A stretch of DNA of 64,000 bases from assembly GCA_003194525.1 (NCBI GenBank), contig NBIV01000048.1, forward strand, positions 62,001 through 126,000, given 5' to 3'. The translations under genes were made by a program, and so were the position numbers. A model generated the notes under the pieces. It had not been told where the DNA came from. It saw nothing but the letters and a program-made list of their open reading frames with translations, and made no database searches. This DNA is from Gracilariopsis chorda (Eukaryota; Rhodophyta; Florideophyceae; Gracilariales; Gracilariaceae). Position 1 is the stretch's first letter; every line of letters begins with the position of its first letter. Shown here one piece after another: positions 46,168-56,111 of the stretch.

Positions 46168-46606
46168 CGGTGGGAGATGGGGGAGGCATCGGAGGCGGTG
46201 GAATGTGACTTGGAAGGCCTCTCACAAACTCCAGAAATCCAGGAATTGGGCACCATGTTGGTAGGTCTGTGGCAGCGGACCCACTGGCTCCAGCGGCGCT
46301 TGTGCTAACTGCTGCTGCAACCGAAGTAGGTGCAGGAGTAATTTCGTCTTCTTCAACCGCTGGAACAATAGGTCCTTGAACGTGTGCTCCGCTCTCATTT
46401 ACTCCCAACTCATCTGGAGCTGGAAGAGCAGGTGCTCGTCGGGGTCTTCCAGCTCCTGCCCGTGCTCCACCACTGCCGACGCGACGACCACCAGCGTTTT
46501 GCCTTGAACCGCCTGCGTTCAACCTGGCACCTCCAGAATTGTCTCTGGCACCTCCCGAGTTAGATCGGATGCCACCAGAATTCAGACGTCGCCCTCCTCT
46601 CGTCAT
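46121..46606 (-). CDS. Helitron copy 1 Gly/Arg/Asn-rich ORF (ORF1)
   Basis: A 161-codon ORF with an ATG at 46606. Residues 3-55 are repeats of R-x-N-[SA]-G-G (SGGARLNAGG, GSGGARAGAGRPRRAP), a basic flexible tail likely to touch nucleic acid. One EEDEITPAP core near residue 90 matches the repeats of the next ORF. The end is Pro-rich. It overlaps ORF2 in a different frame, so the two could be joined by splicing or frameshifting, or translated apart. A TATAAG-type box lies about 190 bp upstream on the minus strand. The protein is identical in copy 2. Confidence 0.7.
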   Translation of the reverse strand: MTRGGRRLNSGGIRSNSGGARDNSGGARLNAGGSRQNAGGRRVGSGGARAGAGRPRRAPALPAPDELGVNESGAHVQGPIVPAVEEDEITPAPTSVAAAVSTSAAGASGSAATDLPTWCPIPGFLEFVRGLPSHIPPPPMPPPSPTDACRTDAYCDGIGRG

Positions 46607-47330
46607 TTCAATTTACCAAAGAAAAGAAAAAAACAATTCTATGTTTTTAAACCGTTAAAAAATTTGCCAGAGTTCCAGAATAATTCCCAATAAAACACAA
46701 AGTTGAAAGTGAAAAAACTGGTTGCAGTTTGTTGCTTTGCACCCACCGGGCCTAGTCCCATGCAGCAATTAAAAAAACAAATTGCTGCAAGGCTTATATT
46801 TACCCGATGCAGTCGTGCGCAGCACAGGGACTCTCGACACACTCCTGTTGGATTATGACGGGCGGAGTGTGCCCAGCCGGTTTTCAAGCCGTTTGATGTT
46901 TAACCCGCGTCCGGTTGTAAGCATTGGTCTGCCTTTACTCACACACCGAAGTGTGCTTTCCGGCCCGAAGAGGTAGGACACGGCGGCCGCCCCGGACCCT
47001 GCACAGCAAGCTGGTATTAGGTCCGGTAAACCCTCAGACTTCCTGATCGCCGTCAAACGACCAGTATACCACAAAGGAGCACCTGACTTTTCCCAGATCC
47101 GTGGTACTTAGTGGGTTACTCTTGTGGCGACCTGCACACGAGCTCGGCCTTGCCTAGGTCCCAGGCCAGCAAACAGTGCCCAAAGTAGCAAAAGGTTACG
47201 ACACTGCGCTATTGGCCAAGCCTGAATGGGATGCAAAAAAGTTGTTAGGGTCAGCAAGCGAGATGCATTTGGCACTGCGCCAGTGCAGTATATAAGTCTG
47301 TTGCAGCCACGTCTGCAATGAAACTTCAGT
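46607..47330 (-). promoter_or_regulatory. 5' leader and likely promoter of Helitron copy 1
   Basis: No ORF of note. On the minus strand a TATAAG lies at 46793-46798, next to a perfect 10-bp hairpin (TGCAGCAATT at 46761-46770, AATTGCTGCA at 46780-46789). A second TATATAAG on the plus strand lies near 47290. The stretch is repeated almost unchanged at 54200-54920. Confidence 0.45.
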
Positions 47331-47410
47331 ATGCACTGCACTGGCGCAGTGCAATTTGCCACGTGTTGGAATGTACTGCACTGGCGCAGTGCAATTTGCC
47401 ACGTGTCGGA
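47331..47410. repeat. 40-bp palindromic tandem repeat, two copies
   Basis: Units at 47331-47370 and 47371-47410. Each holds TGCACTGGCGCAGTGCA, a perfect hairpin with a GCG loop (one base differs in the second unit), then ATTTGCCACGTG. The equivalent place in copy 2 has three units. Confidence 0.95.
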
Positions 47411-47514
47411 ATGAACCGCTGGGTTTCTGCTGCTGAGTGGCTAGCACTACAATTTGATTGTATTGCAAGCCATTCAGCAGCCATTGCACAGTCAACATGC
47501 AGCAGCAGCAGCTA

Positions 47515-48675
47515 ATTAAATGAACGCTTTGCTGCTGCTGCTGCTGCTGAATTTTTAAAATGGTAGGGAGGCGTTGCGCCAAATGGGCGATTTGCATGGG
47601 CAAACGGGGGCGTGCAAGACGAATTTGTGGCGCAACGCCTCCATTCAATCAAGAACACCCCCCTCATACAGGAACAAATACTTATAATGGAGAGACAAGT
47701 GGAAACGGCCTTCGGCCGTGGGCGGCGCTGTGCGCTGCGTTGTTTATATAGCTTTGTGTATTTAGTAGCGTTCGGAGGCTCTCCGAGCACTTTGCTCGCT
47801 TGCGCTCGCAATAGCGCTCGTAGAACCACGGGGCACCGCGGCACCTAGAGTATGTGGAGCCGTTAGGGTTTTTGTTTAGGTGCCTAAATTGACTGCAGTG
47901 CCAGCCAATGATGAGAAAGCGCGACAATTTGCTTTGGGTAACTGGGTGGCACTGCAGTCATTATGGGAGTGCGAGCCAGTAAGTAGGAAGCTTTGCTGCT
48001 GCTGCTGCTGCTGAATTGTTTAAATGGTACGGAGACGATGCGCCAAATGGGCGATTTGCATGAGCAAACGGGGGCGTGCAAGACGAATTTGTGGCGCAAC
48101 GACTCCATTCAATCAAGAATACCCCTTTCATAGAGGACCAAATACTTATAATGGAGAGACAAGTGGAAACGGCCTTTGGCCGTGAGCGGCGCTGTGCGCC
48201 GCGTTGTTTTTGTAGCTTTGTGTATTTAGTAGCGTTCGGAGGCTCTCCGAGCACTTTGCTCGCTTGCGCTCGCAATAGTGCTCGTAGAACCACGGGGCGC
48301 CGCGGCGCTTAGAGTATGTGGAGCCGTAATGGTTTGTGTTTAGGTACGTAAATTGACTGCAGTGCCAGCCAATGATGAGAAAGCGCGACACGTTGCTTTG
48401 TGTAATTGGGTGGCACTGCAGTCATTATCGGAGTGCCAGCCAGTAAGCAGGAAGCTTTGCTGCTGCTGCTGTTGCTGAATTTTTTAAGTGGTAGGAAGGC
48501 GTTGCGCCAAATGGCAGTTTTGAAAGCGCGTAGAGGGGCATACAGGGCGGCTTATTGGCGCAACGCCTCCCGTCAGTCAACAACACCCCCTCATACATGT
48601 GTAAATCATTAAGAGTGGGGTGTTGAGACAAGAGGAAGCGGCCTTCGGCCGCGGGCGGCGCTGCGCGCCGCGATG
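47515..48675. repeat. 465-bp hairpin-rich repeats between the two Helitrons
   Basis: Two full units and one partial unit, marked by GCT runs near 47530, 47994 and 48459. In the first unit, 14-bp arms GGAGGCGTTGCGCC (47567-47580) and GGCGCAACGCCTCC (47629-47642) pair perfectly, as do TGACTGCAGTGCCA (47890-47903) and TGGCACTGCAGTCA (47947-47960). Between them come a GGCC-TTC-GGCC hairpin, a GGCGCTGTGCGC type, TCGGAG-GCT-CTCCGA and GAGC-ACTTT-GCTC. No protein coding is seen. Confidence 0.9.
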
Positions 48676-48775
48676 GAGGAGTGATAAACAGCGGTGAGGA
48701 AGAAAGAGGGTGGAGAAAGCAAAAGCAGAAAAGCAAGTAGTTTAATTCAATGAAAGAAGAATGCAAGAGATATGA

Positions 48776-50464
48776 TTACGGTTGTGGAGGGATGCAGAAC
48801 TGAATGGATTCAGGCAGCACTGGGTTGGCGATGGGAACAGGCATGGGATGAATTGTGTGCGCATTCGAGGGTGTAAGCTGCGGATCATGCAGGAGCAGCA
48901 CATGGTCGTTCCTTCGAACGCGCGACAATGCGACATACAACTGACCAGCGCAGAAGAAGTTGGATCGCACATCCACAACCAAGCCATCCAACGTGTTTCC
49001 CTGTCCTTTGTGAACGGTAGCTGCAAACGCGAGACGAATGGGAAACTGCCTTCGAATCATGCGAATATCTGCGAAAGAAAACTCGAAGTCGATACGATGC
49101 AGGAGCTGTCGTTCGAGCACCTGTCTGTTCTCGTCGAATCGAGCCACCTGCATCGTAAATTGATCGACACGCACAACTACGAACTGCTTTCCGTTGACCA
49201 CAGCGGGATGCAGCACATTCCGAATGACCATAACTGGCACACCAATCTTCAAGTCCAAGTTATGAGGCGATACTCCAGTAGGCGCATACTGATATGCAAA
49301 CTCGGGGACGATAGAACTGGCAAAGTCAGACTCTGGGTTCTGTCCACGAACAGGTTGCACGGTTGTCGCTGACGGAAGAGTGAAGCGCTCACCAGAAAAC
49401 AGATCTAGCGCTGCCGCATTATGTTCCTCGACCAACTGATTTGTGGAGGCAATGAGCATTTTGCTGAGATCCACATCCTCCTTGCGTCGTGTTGTGAGCC
49501 ACTTCCACAGGAATTGGTAGGCGGTTTGTATGCCACCGGTAGATCTGAGTGGTATTGGAGCGTTGTTGGATATTGTGTTTCGGGCAATGGAACGTAACAG
49601 CGACGCAAATGCCGGATCATCGGCTTGGCGTACTTGTTCCGTGAGATACAGCACTTGAATCGAGCACAATGTCCACAGATCACTCTTCCACGGCAATTCG
49701 TTGAGAATGTTTGTGTACACTCGTCTCACATTACCACTTGGCTCGGCCTCCATGTACATCTGCAGCACCACTGGAAGCAGCTGGGAGTAGTCGCCGGATA
49801 GAATGATGGTCAAGCCCCCAAACGGAGGCGGGTTTTCCATTCCACTGCAGCGGAGATCTTTGAGCAACGCATCCATGAGTTCGAAGAGCTTTCGTGAGAG
49901 CATGGACGCTTCATCCAAGACCAGCAGTTGTATTTCACGTAGCAGTTCTGCACGTTGAGATCGGGGACCGTACTTTGACAAAGTGGCTGTAGTGCTGCTT
50001 GTGCTGTACCTATCAGCTACACCCAGTCCGAGCAGGCTATGTAAAGTGCGGCCACCTTCGTACAACGAAGCTGCAATGCCTGTTGTAGCAGTCATTTCAG
50101 CGAGCATTCCTTCCGACTCAACGATATCACGAATGAGGTTGAGCAAGTATGTCTTTCCGATTCCTGCGGATCCTTGCACAAAGAACACGTTTACAGGAGT
50201 GCTTGTTCGCTCCTGCAGCGCTTGTCGTTGTTGCAATGCGGCAATGACGGTGTCAATGACTTGTCTTGGGCGAGGTTTTAAGGTGGCGTACCTTGACTGC
50301 AAAGTTGACGAATTTCGCACCACTCGTGCGTCTCGAGTTGTTGTAGCTCGATTCGCCTCAGTCAATGCTGTATGATCCTGCTGTAGGTGTTGGGAGAAGA
50401 AGCTGTGATCGCGAAGCAGTCGTCCTCCGTGCCGGTCTGAGATTTCCACCACACGTCGATACAT
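48776..50464 (-). CDS. Helitron copy 2 PIF1-type helicase ORF, intact
   Basis: A 562-codon frame of SF1B helicase type, ATG at 50464 and TAA at 48776. Walker A is GSAGIGKT near residue 98, Walker B LLVLDEASML near 183, then IILSGDYSQLLPVV, a HKGQGNTLDG motif near 480, and QLYVALSRVR (motif VI) near 510. In Helitrons the helicase unwinds DNA during rolling-circle transposition and is normally fused to Rep. Here it starts five codons after a TAG that ends Rep, in the same frame (TAG CAA CGA AAG CAA GAA ATG). Either readthrough or a separate start would be needed. Confidence 0.92.
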   Translation of the reverse strand: MYRRVVEISDRHGGRLLRDHSFFSQHLQQDHTALTEANRATTTRDARVVRNSSTLQSRYATLKPRPRQVIDTVIAALQQRQALQERTSTPVNVFFVQGSAGIGKTYLLNLIRDIVESEGMLAEMTATTGIAASLYEGGRTLHSLLGLGVADRYSTSSTTATLSKYGPRSQRAELLREIQLLVLDEASMLSRKLFELMDALLKDLRCSGMENPPPFGGLTIILSGDYSQLLPVVLQMYMEAEPSGNVRRVYTNILNELPWKSDLWTLCSIQVLYLTEQVRQADDPAFASLLRSIARNTISNNAPIPLRSTGGIQTAYQFLWKWLTTRRKEDVDLSKMLIASTNQLVEEHNAAALDLFSGERFTLPSATTVQPVRGQNPESDFASSIVPEFAYQYAPTGVSPHNLDLKIGVPVMVIRNVLHPAVVNGKQFVVVRVDQFTMQVARFDENRQVLERQLLHRIDFEFSFADIRMIRRQFPIRLAFAATVHKGQGNTLDGLVVDVRSNFFCAGQLYVALSRVRRNDHVLLLHDPQLTPSNAHTIHPMPVPIANPVLPESIQFCIPPQP

Positions 50465-50479
50465 TTCTTGCTTTCGTTG

Positions 50480-52911
50480 CTACTCATCTCCTGTATGTAT
50501 GTCGCTACATAGTGCCTCCCAGTTTTCGACGGCCATTTTTTCTGGGTCTGCGCCTTGTTGGTATAGTGTAACAACCAGACGTCGTAGCTCTGAGGGCGTG
50601 CTGTATATCTGCACTGCTTCTTGGAATGCAATATCAAACTCGGATCTGTCCGCGAGCAGTCCGCTTACAATCGCAGTTTCACGATAAGTTCCATACTGCT
50701 GTCCGTTGAAAGTCCTTGCGTCATCATAAGAGCTCGAGCCGTGATTCATGAGCAGCAAGCGCAGAGCAAAGAGCTCAATGTCCGACGGTGAAACACCTCT
50801 GATCCTTGCGACGCACTGCTCGTCGTCCGTGCGCTCTACCACGTACATGGGCGGATCGCAGTCGTCTGTGGGCACCTGAGTGCTGTCTCCGTCGTATTGG
50901 TTAAGCACGCGGGCTGGAAGCGTGCGATACAATCGAACTTTTTCAAAGTACGAAAGGTAGTCGAGGTTCGCGTATGCTTCGGGCCTTGCAAAGTATCTCT
51001 CCAGTGTAGACGGCTGTGATGCAGAAAAGAGCTGGTTGGGACCTCTCAGCAGAAATGTGCGCTCTCCTTCCAAGTGAATGGCCAGTCGCTCTACTTCTGG
51101 TACGATGTGAACATGTCGAAACTCGAAAAGTCTCCAAGCTGCATTGACGGCGCCCACCACACGCGCTCGCATGTATGCACGAATGTCGTTCTGCACCTGT
51201 GGCTCTTGTTGCTGCTCGTTGTGTGTGCCTGTCTCATTAGCATCACTCACATTGAGCACCACCTCCTGAGCTTTGGGCTGCTTAAACGCGTACTTCATCA
51301 GATAAGCCACTGCGCCCCCTCCTTGCGTGCGTTCTACGTTGATATGAGAGCGGTACTTCTTGGTCAGAGTTGGGTTGTACTGCACAATCTTGAGGTCTTT
51401 TTGCCTTCTTCTGCGGTAAATAACGCGATTCGTGCCTTCTTCAATGTACGTCTCCGGCACAATCATATTGCTGTCGTACCCAAACTTGTACCGCCCAGCG
51501 CGATTCCGGCAATAGGTGGAGTGGCGGTGCCTGTGCATGGAACGAATGAGAGCACGCAACGCGTCGTCTTCGCCTGGAAGGGGAAGTTCTGCACGAATCA
51601 GCTCGTCGATCACATCAACGTCTTCAATCACGCCTCCTTCGAGCCACACGAGCATGTGGTGATGAGGCACATTGCCCTCCTGAAACTCAAGCTTTGATGC
51701 AAGCCCCAGGCACTTCAATCCGAAGATGTGCTCCGAGTTCTTCTCCAAGTCCTTCATGAAGTCGTTTGCGTACTGGTTGTACACCCTTGCAATCAGATCC
51801 GGTCGGTCAAACGGTCGAGGGCGGTTACTCTGTGCCGTAAATGCGCTCCGATTGCTGGTATCCATACCAAGGCGCTGGATGTCCTCTCTCCAGATGTTCA
51901 TGGTGATTGTAATGAACAGAGAAAGCGGTCCTCTCCGCGCTACGATCGCCTGTACATCCATGCGCTTGTTCTTCCAGTATTCTGCTGAGTTGACCGAGTC
52001 ATCGGGCAGAAAGATGCGTCCCATTTGCACGAACTGGGATTGTGGCACATGACCGGTTTGCTGTTGTGCTTGCTGAATCTCTTGCTCTTGTACAATACGT
52101 GCCTGTTGTTCTCTCTCCAGGAAACGTAGTCGCATGTCCTCAATGTTTGTGTGCGTGCGGAGCATCCACATCTGCATCAACGGTCCACTGTTGAGGAGGA
52201 TGTTGTCTGAGTACAAACGTCGCTTCGCGTTCTGAGCCCAGGTGAGCTTTCGGAGCTTCCACTCGTTGACGCTGAGATCTGAGCTTTGCTGTGTGGAGTT
52301 CCTTGCCTCCAGGAACAGGCCGATGTCAAACGGTTCGTGCTGATCACCGTACGGGTAGAGCAGAGGGGAAGTGCCTTTCTCTGCCATTTTGGATGCCGGT
52401 TTTAGAAGGCGGTACCGCACTTGCGCATTGTTTGCGGCATTTGCAGTCGCCCCATCTCCAGCATTAGCAGCAGCAGCATTCGTCACTGCAGCGTGCTGTT
52501 CGGTTACGGTTCCCTCTACCAAGCGCGGTACTTGAGACTTCACTCGGTACAGGCCAGTCGGATCCACGACGAGCGTTCTCATCATGGTCGGCCCCCACCA
52601 GGAGCATCTTCAGGGAGAGGCCCAGCACCTACGTGAGAAGCACTGACTGTGGCACTTCGGGTTCCTTCGTAACCACGTACGACTACTCCCTCTTCTGCTG
52701 CCTGCATGCTGATATCGACGGCGGTATCTGCATTTTGTTGTTGTTGTTTCGTGCTAAGCATGGATCGGTACCGCTCACGCACCACGTCTGGTTTGGGCTG
52801 GATCACATCGTACAACTTGGGCACGATGTCTCGTACGTTGATGTCTTGAATGAACGCACGCAAATTGGCACGCGCATAGTGAGAGAGATCCAAGGAAGGC
52901 GGACCAGTACC
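50480..52911 (-). pseudogene. Helitron copy 2 Rep ORF, frameshifted
   Basis: Same protein as copy 1 over nearly its full length, with the HUH motif VPHHHMLVWLEGG and the AYLMKYAFK tyrosine motif. A C-run of five bases at 52592-52596 replaces the six Cs of copy 1 (44998-45003), shifting the frame about 100 codons after the start. The HUH and tyrosine parts stay open (701 codons from 52585) and could be made only from an internal start. The flanking TAG codons at 52912-52914 and 50480-50482 are the same as in copy 1. Confidence 0.9.
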
Positions 52912-53760
52912 CTACAGAAAGCTGTAGCGCGTGTTGTTCTGGTTCTGCGTGGGCAGAGCGAGAGCTGCGTTTCCCTCAAGTCTCAGAAAGGAGGGACCGC
53001 CTCCCGTCACATACGACATGTCCATGAACGCTTGCGTCGTAGCGAAGAGCGTATTCAAGTTGAGAAAATGGCTGTGGAAGGCTCTCAGACTATAAAGACT
53101 GCGAACCAACTCGTTGCTATGCCTTCTGCGGAACGTGACGCCCCACCCTGACATTCTTTTCATTCCACAGCACACTCCATTGGTCTCTTTGCCAAGCAAA
53201 ATGCATCCGCAGTACTTGCAGCTATGAATTCTCAATGTCCAGTCCCGGTACGGGCAGGAGGAGAGCGTGTGTGCGTGCTCGCCGCATCTTCCGCATCGCC
53301 TTTGACCTGCAGTGGGAAGCGTCTCAAACTCCGGCACGCTTGCACGGATGGCCGGATCATTCCTCGCCTGAGCTGCCACGGAATCCCACGCATAGTACAC
53401 GCGATAGAGTCCTCGATCAGGACGCCCAGCACAGTGCATGACCGTCGTATCAAGCTGTTGCTGTGGCTGATGCTGCGGCTGGTGTGAGGGAGCCGGTGTG
53501 ATCTCATCCGCTTCCACCTCCATCGGAATGGACATCTGTTGTTCTTCCTGTTCAGCTTGTGGCGACGCAGGCTGCAGCGGCGGGTGTGAGGGAGCCGGGG
53601 TGATCTCATCCTCTTCCACTTCCATCGGGACTGGCATCTGTTCTTCCTCTTGTTCAGCTTGTGGCAGAGCAGGCTGCTGTGGTGGCGGTGGCTGTGAGGG
53701 AGCAGGGATGATCTCATCCTCTTCCAATTCCATCGCAATAGGCATCTGTTCTGCAGGCAT
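52912..53760 (-). CDS. Helitron copy 2 zinc-finger ORF (ORF2)
   Basis: 282 codons, the translation identical to the copy 1 ORF at 45319-46167: three acidic EEDEITPAPS-type repeats, then CGRCGEHAHTLSSC and CKYCGCILL cysteine motifs, then the LFATTQAFMDMSYV end. It stops at a TAG in frame with Rep. The lack of any amino-acid change between copies points to a recent duplication or gene conversion of this half of the unit. Confidence 0.8.
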   Translation of the reverse strand: MPAEQMPIAMELEEDEIIPAPSQPPPPQQPALPQAEQEEEQMPVPMEVEEDEITPAPSHPPLQPASPQAEQEEQQMSIPMEVEADEITPAPSHQPQHQPQQQLDTTVMHCAGRPDRGLYRVYYAWDSVAAQARNDPAIRASVPEFETLPTAGQRRCGRCGEHAHTLSSCPYRDWTLRIHSCKYCGCILLGKETNGVCCGMKRMSGWGVTFRRRHSNELVRSLYSLRAFHSHFLNLNTLFATTQAFMDMSYVTGGGPSFLRLEGNAALALPTQNQNNTRYSFL

Positions 53761-54199
53761 CGGTGGGAGATGGGGGAGGCATCGGAGGCGGTGGAATGTG
53801 ACTTGGAAGGCCTCTCACAAACTCCAGAAATCCAGGAATTGGGCACCATGTTGGTAGGTCTGTGGCAGCGGACCCACTGGCTCCAGCGGCGCTTGTGCTA
53901 ACTGCTGCTGCAACCGAAGTAGGTGCAGGAGTAATTTCGTCTTCTTCAACCGCTGGAACAATAGGTCCTTGAACGTGTGCTCCGCTCTCATTTACTCCCA
54001 ACTCATCTGGAGCTGGAAGAGCAGGTGCTCGTCGGGGTCTTCCAGCTCCTGCCCGTGCTCCACCACTGCCGACGCGACGACCACCAGCGTTTTGCCTTGA
54101 ACCGCCTGCGTTCAACCTGGCACCTCCAGAATTGTCTCTGGCACCTCCCGAGTTAGATCGGATGCCACCAGAATTCAGACGTCGCCCTCCTCTCGTCAT
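53714..54199 (-). CDS. Helitron copy 2 Gly/Arg/Asn-rich ORF (ORF1)
   Basis: 161 codons, the translation identical to the ORF at 46121-46606, with the same 47-base overlap with the following ORF. The basic N-SGG/NAGG repeat tail and Pro-rich end are the same. Function unknown, probably nucleic-acid contact. Confidence 0.7.
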   Translation of the reverse strand: MTRGGRRLNSGGIRSNSGGARDNSGGARLNAGGSRQNAGGRRVGSGGARAGAGRPRRAPALPAPDELGVNESGAHVQGPIVPAVEEDEITPAPTSVAAAVSTSAAGASGSAATDLPTWCPIPGFLEFVRGLPSHIPPPPMPPPSPTDACRTDAYCDGIGRG

Positions 54200-54920
54200 T
54201 TCAATTTACCAAAGAAAAGAAAAAAACAATTCTATGTTTTTAAACCGTTAAAAAATTTGCCAGAGTTCCAGAATAATTCCCAATAAAACACAAAGTTGAA
54301 AGTGAAAAAACTGGTTGCAGTTTGTTGCTTTGCACCCACCGGGCCTAGTCCCATGCAGCAATTAAAAAAACAAATTGCTGCAAGGCTTATATTTACCCGA
54401 TGCAGTCGTGCGCAGCACAGGGACTCTCGACACACTCCTGTTGGATTATGACGGGCGGAGTGTGCCCAGCCGGTTTTCAAGCCGTTTGATGTTTAACCCG
54501 CGTCCGGTTGTAAGCATTGGTCTGCCTTTACTCACACACCGAAGTGTGCTTTCCGGCCCAAGAGGTACGACACGGCGGCCGCCCCGTACCCTGCACAGCA
54601 AGCTGGTATTAGGTCCGGTAAACCCTCAGACTTCCTGATCGCCGTCAAACGACCAGTATACCACAGAGGAGCACCTGACTTTTCCCAGATACGTGGTACT
54701 TAGTGGGTTACTCTTGTGGCGACCTGCACACGAGCTCGGCCTTGCCTAGGTCTCAGGCCAGCAAACAGTGCCCAAAGTAGCAAAAGGTTACGACACTGCG
54801 CTATTGGCCAAGCCTGAATGGGATGCAAAAAAGTTGTTATGGTCAGCAAGCGAGATGCATTTGGCACTGCGCCAGTGCAGTATATAAGTCTGTTGCAGGC
54901 ATGTCTGCAATGAAACTTCA
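54200..54920 (-). promoter_or_regulatory. 5' leader and likely promoter of Helitron copy 2
   Basis: Near-identical repeat of 46607-47330. The minus-strand TATAAG lies at 54386-54391, beside the same 10-bp hairpin. No ORF is recognised. Confidence 0.45.
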
Positions 54921-55040
54921 GTATACACTGCACTGGCGCAGTGCAATTTGCCACGTGTTGGAATGCACTGCACTGGCGCAGTGCAATTTGCCACGTGTTG
55001 GAATGTACTGCACTGGCGCAGTGCAATTTGCCACGTGTCG
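54921..55040. repeat. 40-bp palindromic tandem repeat, three copies
   Basis: Units at 54921-54960, 54961-55000 and 55001-55040, each with a CACTGGCGCAGTG hairpin and TTTGCCACGTG. One unit more than at 47331-47410, a copy-number change since the duplication. Confidence 0.95.
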
Positions 55041-55149
55041 GAATGAACCGCTGGGTTTCTGCTGCTTAGTGGCTGGCACTACAATTTGATTGTATTGCAA
55101 GCCATTCAGCAGCCATTGCACAGTCAACATGCAGCAGCAGCAGCTAATT

Positions 55150-56111
55150 AACTGAACGCTTTGCTGCTGCTGCTGAATTTTTTAAATGGTAGGGAGGCGT
55201 TGCGCAAAATGGCAGTTTTGCATGCGCAAAAGGGGGCGTGCAAAGCGAATTTGTGGCGCAACGCCTCCCGTCAGTCAACAACACCCCCCTCATACATGTG
55301 TGAATCATTAAGAGTGGGGTGTTGAGACAAGTGGAAACGGCCTTTGGCCGTGAGCGGAGCTGCATGCCGCGTTGGTTTTGTAGCTTTGTGTATTTCGTGG
55401 CGTTCGGAGGCTCTCCGAGCACTTTGCTCGCTTGCGCTCGCAATAGTGCTCGTAGAACCACGGGGCGCCGCGGCGCCTACAGTATGTGGAGGTGTAGGGA
55501 TTTTTGTTTAGGTGCCTAAATTGACTGCAGTGGTAGCCAATGATGGGAAAGCGCGACACGTTGCTTTGTGTAACTGGATGGCACTGCAGTCATTATGGGA
55601 GTGCCAGCCAGTAAGCAGGAAGCTTTGCTGCTGCTGCTGCTGCTGAATTGTTTAAGTGGTAGGGAGGCGTTGCGCCAAATGGCAGTTTTGCATGCGCGTA
55701 GAGGGGCATCCAGGGCGGTTTATTGGCGCACCGCCTCCCGTCAATCAACAACACCGCCCTCATACATGTGTAATTCATTAAGAGTGGGGTGTTGAGACGA
55801 GTGGAAACGGCCTTCGGCCGTGAGCGGCGCTGCGCGCCGCGTTGTGTTTGTAGCTTTGTGTAATTAGCAGCGTTCGGAGGCTTTCCGAGCACTTTGCTCG
55901 CTTGCGCTTGCAATAGCGCTCGTAGAACCACGGGGCGCCGTGGCGCGGAGAGTATGTGGAGCCGTAGGGGTTTGTGTTTAGGTGCTAAAATTGACTGTAG
56001 TGCCAGCCAATGATGAGAAAGCGCGACACGTTGCTTTGTGTAACTGGGTGGCACTGCAGTCATTATGGGAGTGCCAGCCAGTAAGCAGGAAGCTTTGCTG
56101 CTGCTGCTACT
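55150..56111. repeat. 465-bp hairpin-rich repeats at the right end of the array
   Basis: Two units (GCT runs near 55163 and 55626, spacing about 465 bp) and the very start of a third (GCT run near 56097), which is cut at 56111 by the LTR of element C. The hairpin order is as in the block at 47515-48675, with a few base changes in the arms. Confidence 0.9.

Larger units (their letters stand above)
40480..56111 (-). mobile_element. Tandem Helitron array, 7,593-bp period
   Basis: Two Helitrons lie head to tail on the minus strand. Equivalent points lie 7,593 bp apart: helicase stops at 41183 and 48776, Rep frame starts at 45300 and 52893, first-ORF starts at 46606 and 54199. Hairpin-rich 465-bp repeats sit at the left end, between the units, and at the right end. 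Rolling-circle elements are known to leave such head-to-tail arrays. The right half of the units (45.3-46.9 kb against 52.9-54.5 kb) is almost identical, and the left half is more diverged. The array is interrupted on the right by element C. Exact TC and CTRR termini were not pinned down. Confidence 0.88.

Noticed and set aside
45905-46264. A plus-strand Ser/Gly/Cys-rich 119-codon ORF, in both Helitron copies
   Set aside because: Mirror image of the acidic repeats of ORF2 on the other strand. Low-complexity shadow.
47515-48675. CRISPR-like array
   Set aside because: Units of 465 bp with no short regular spacers and no cas genes. The setting is eukaryotic mobile DNA.
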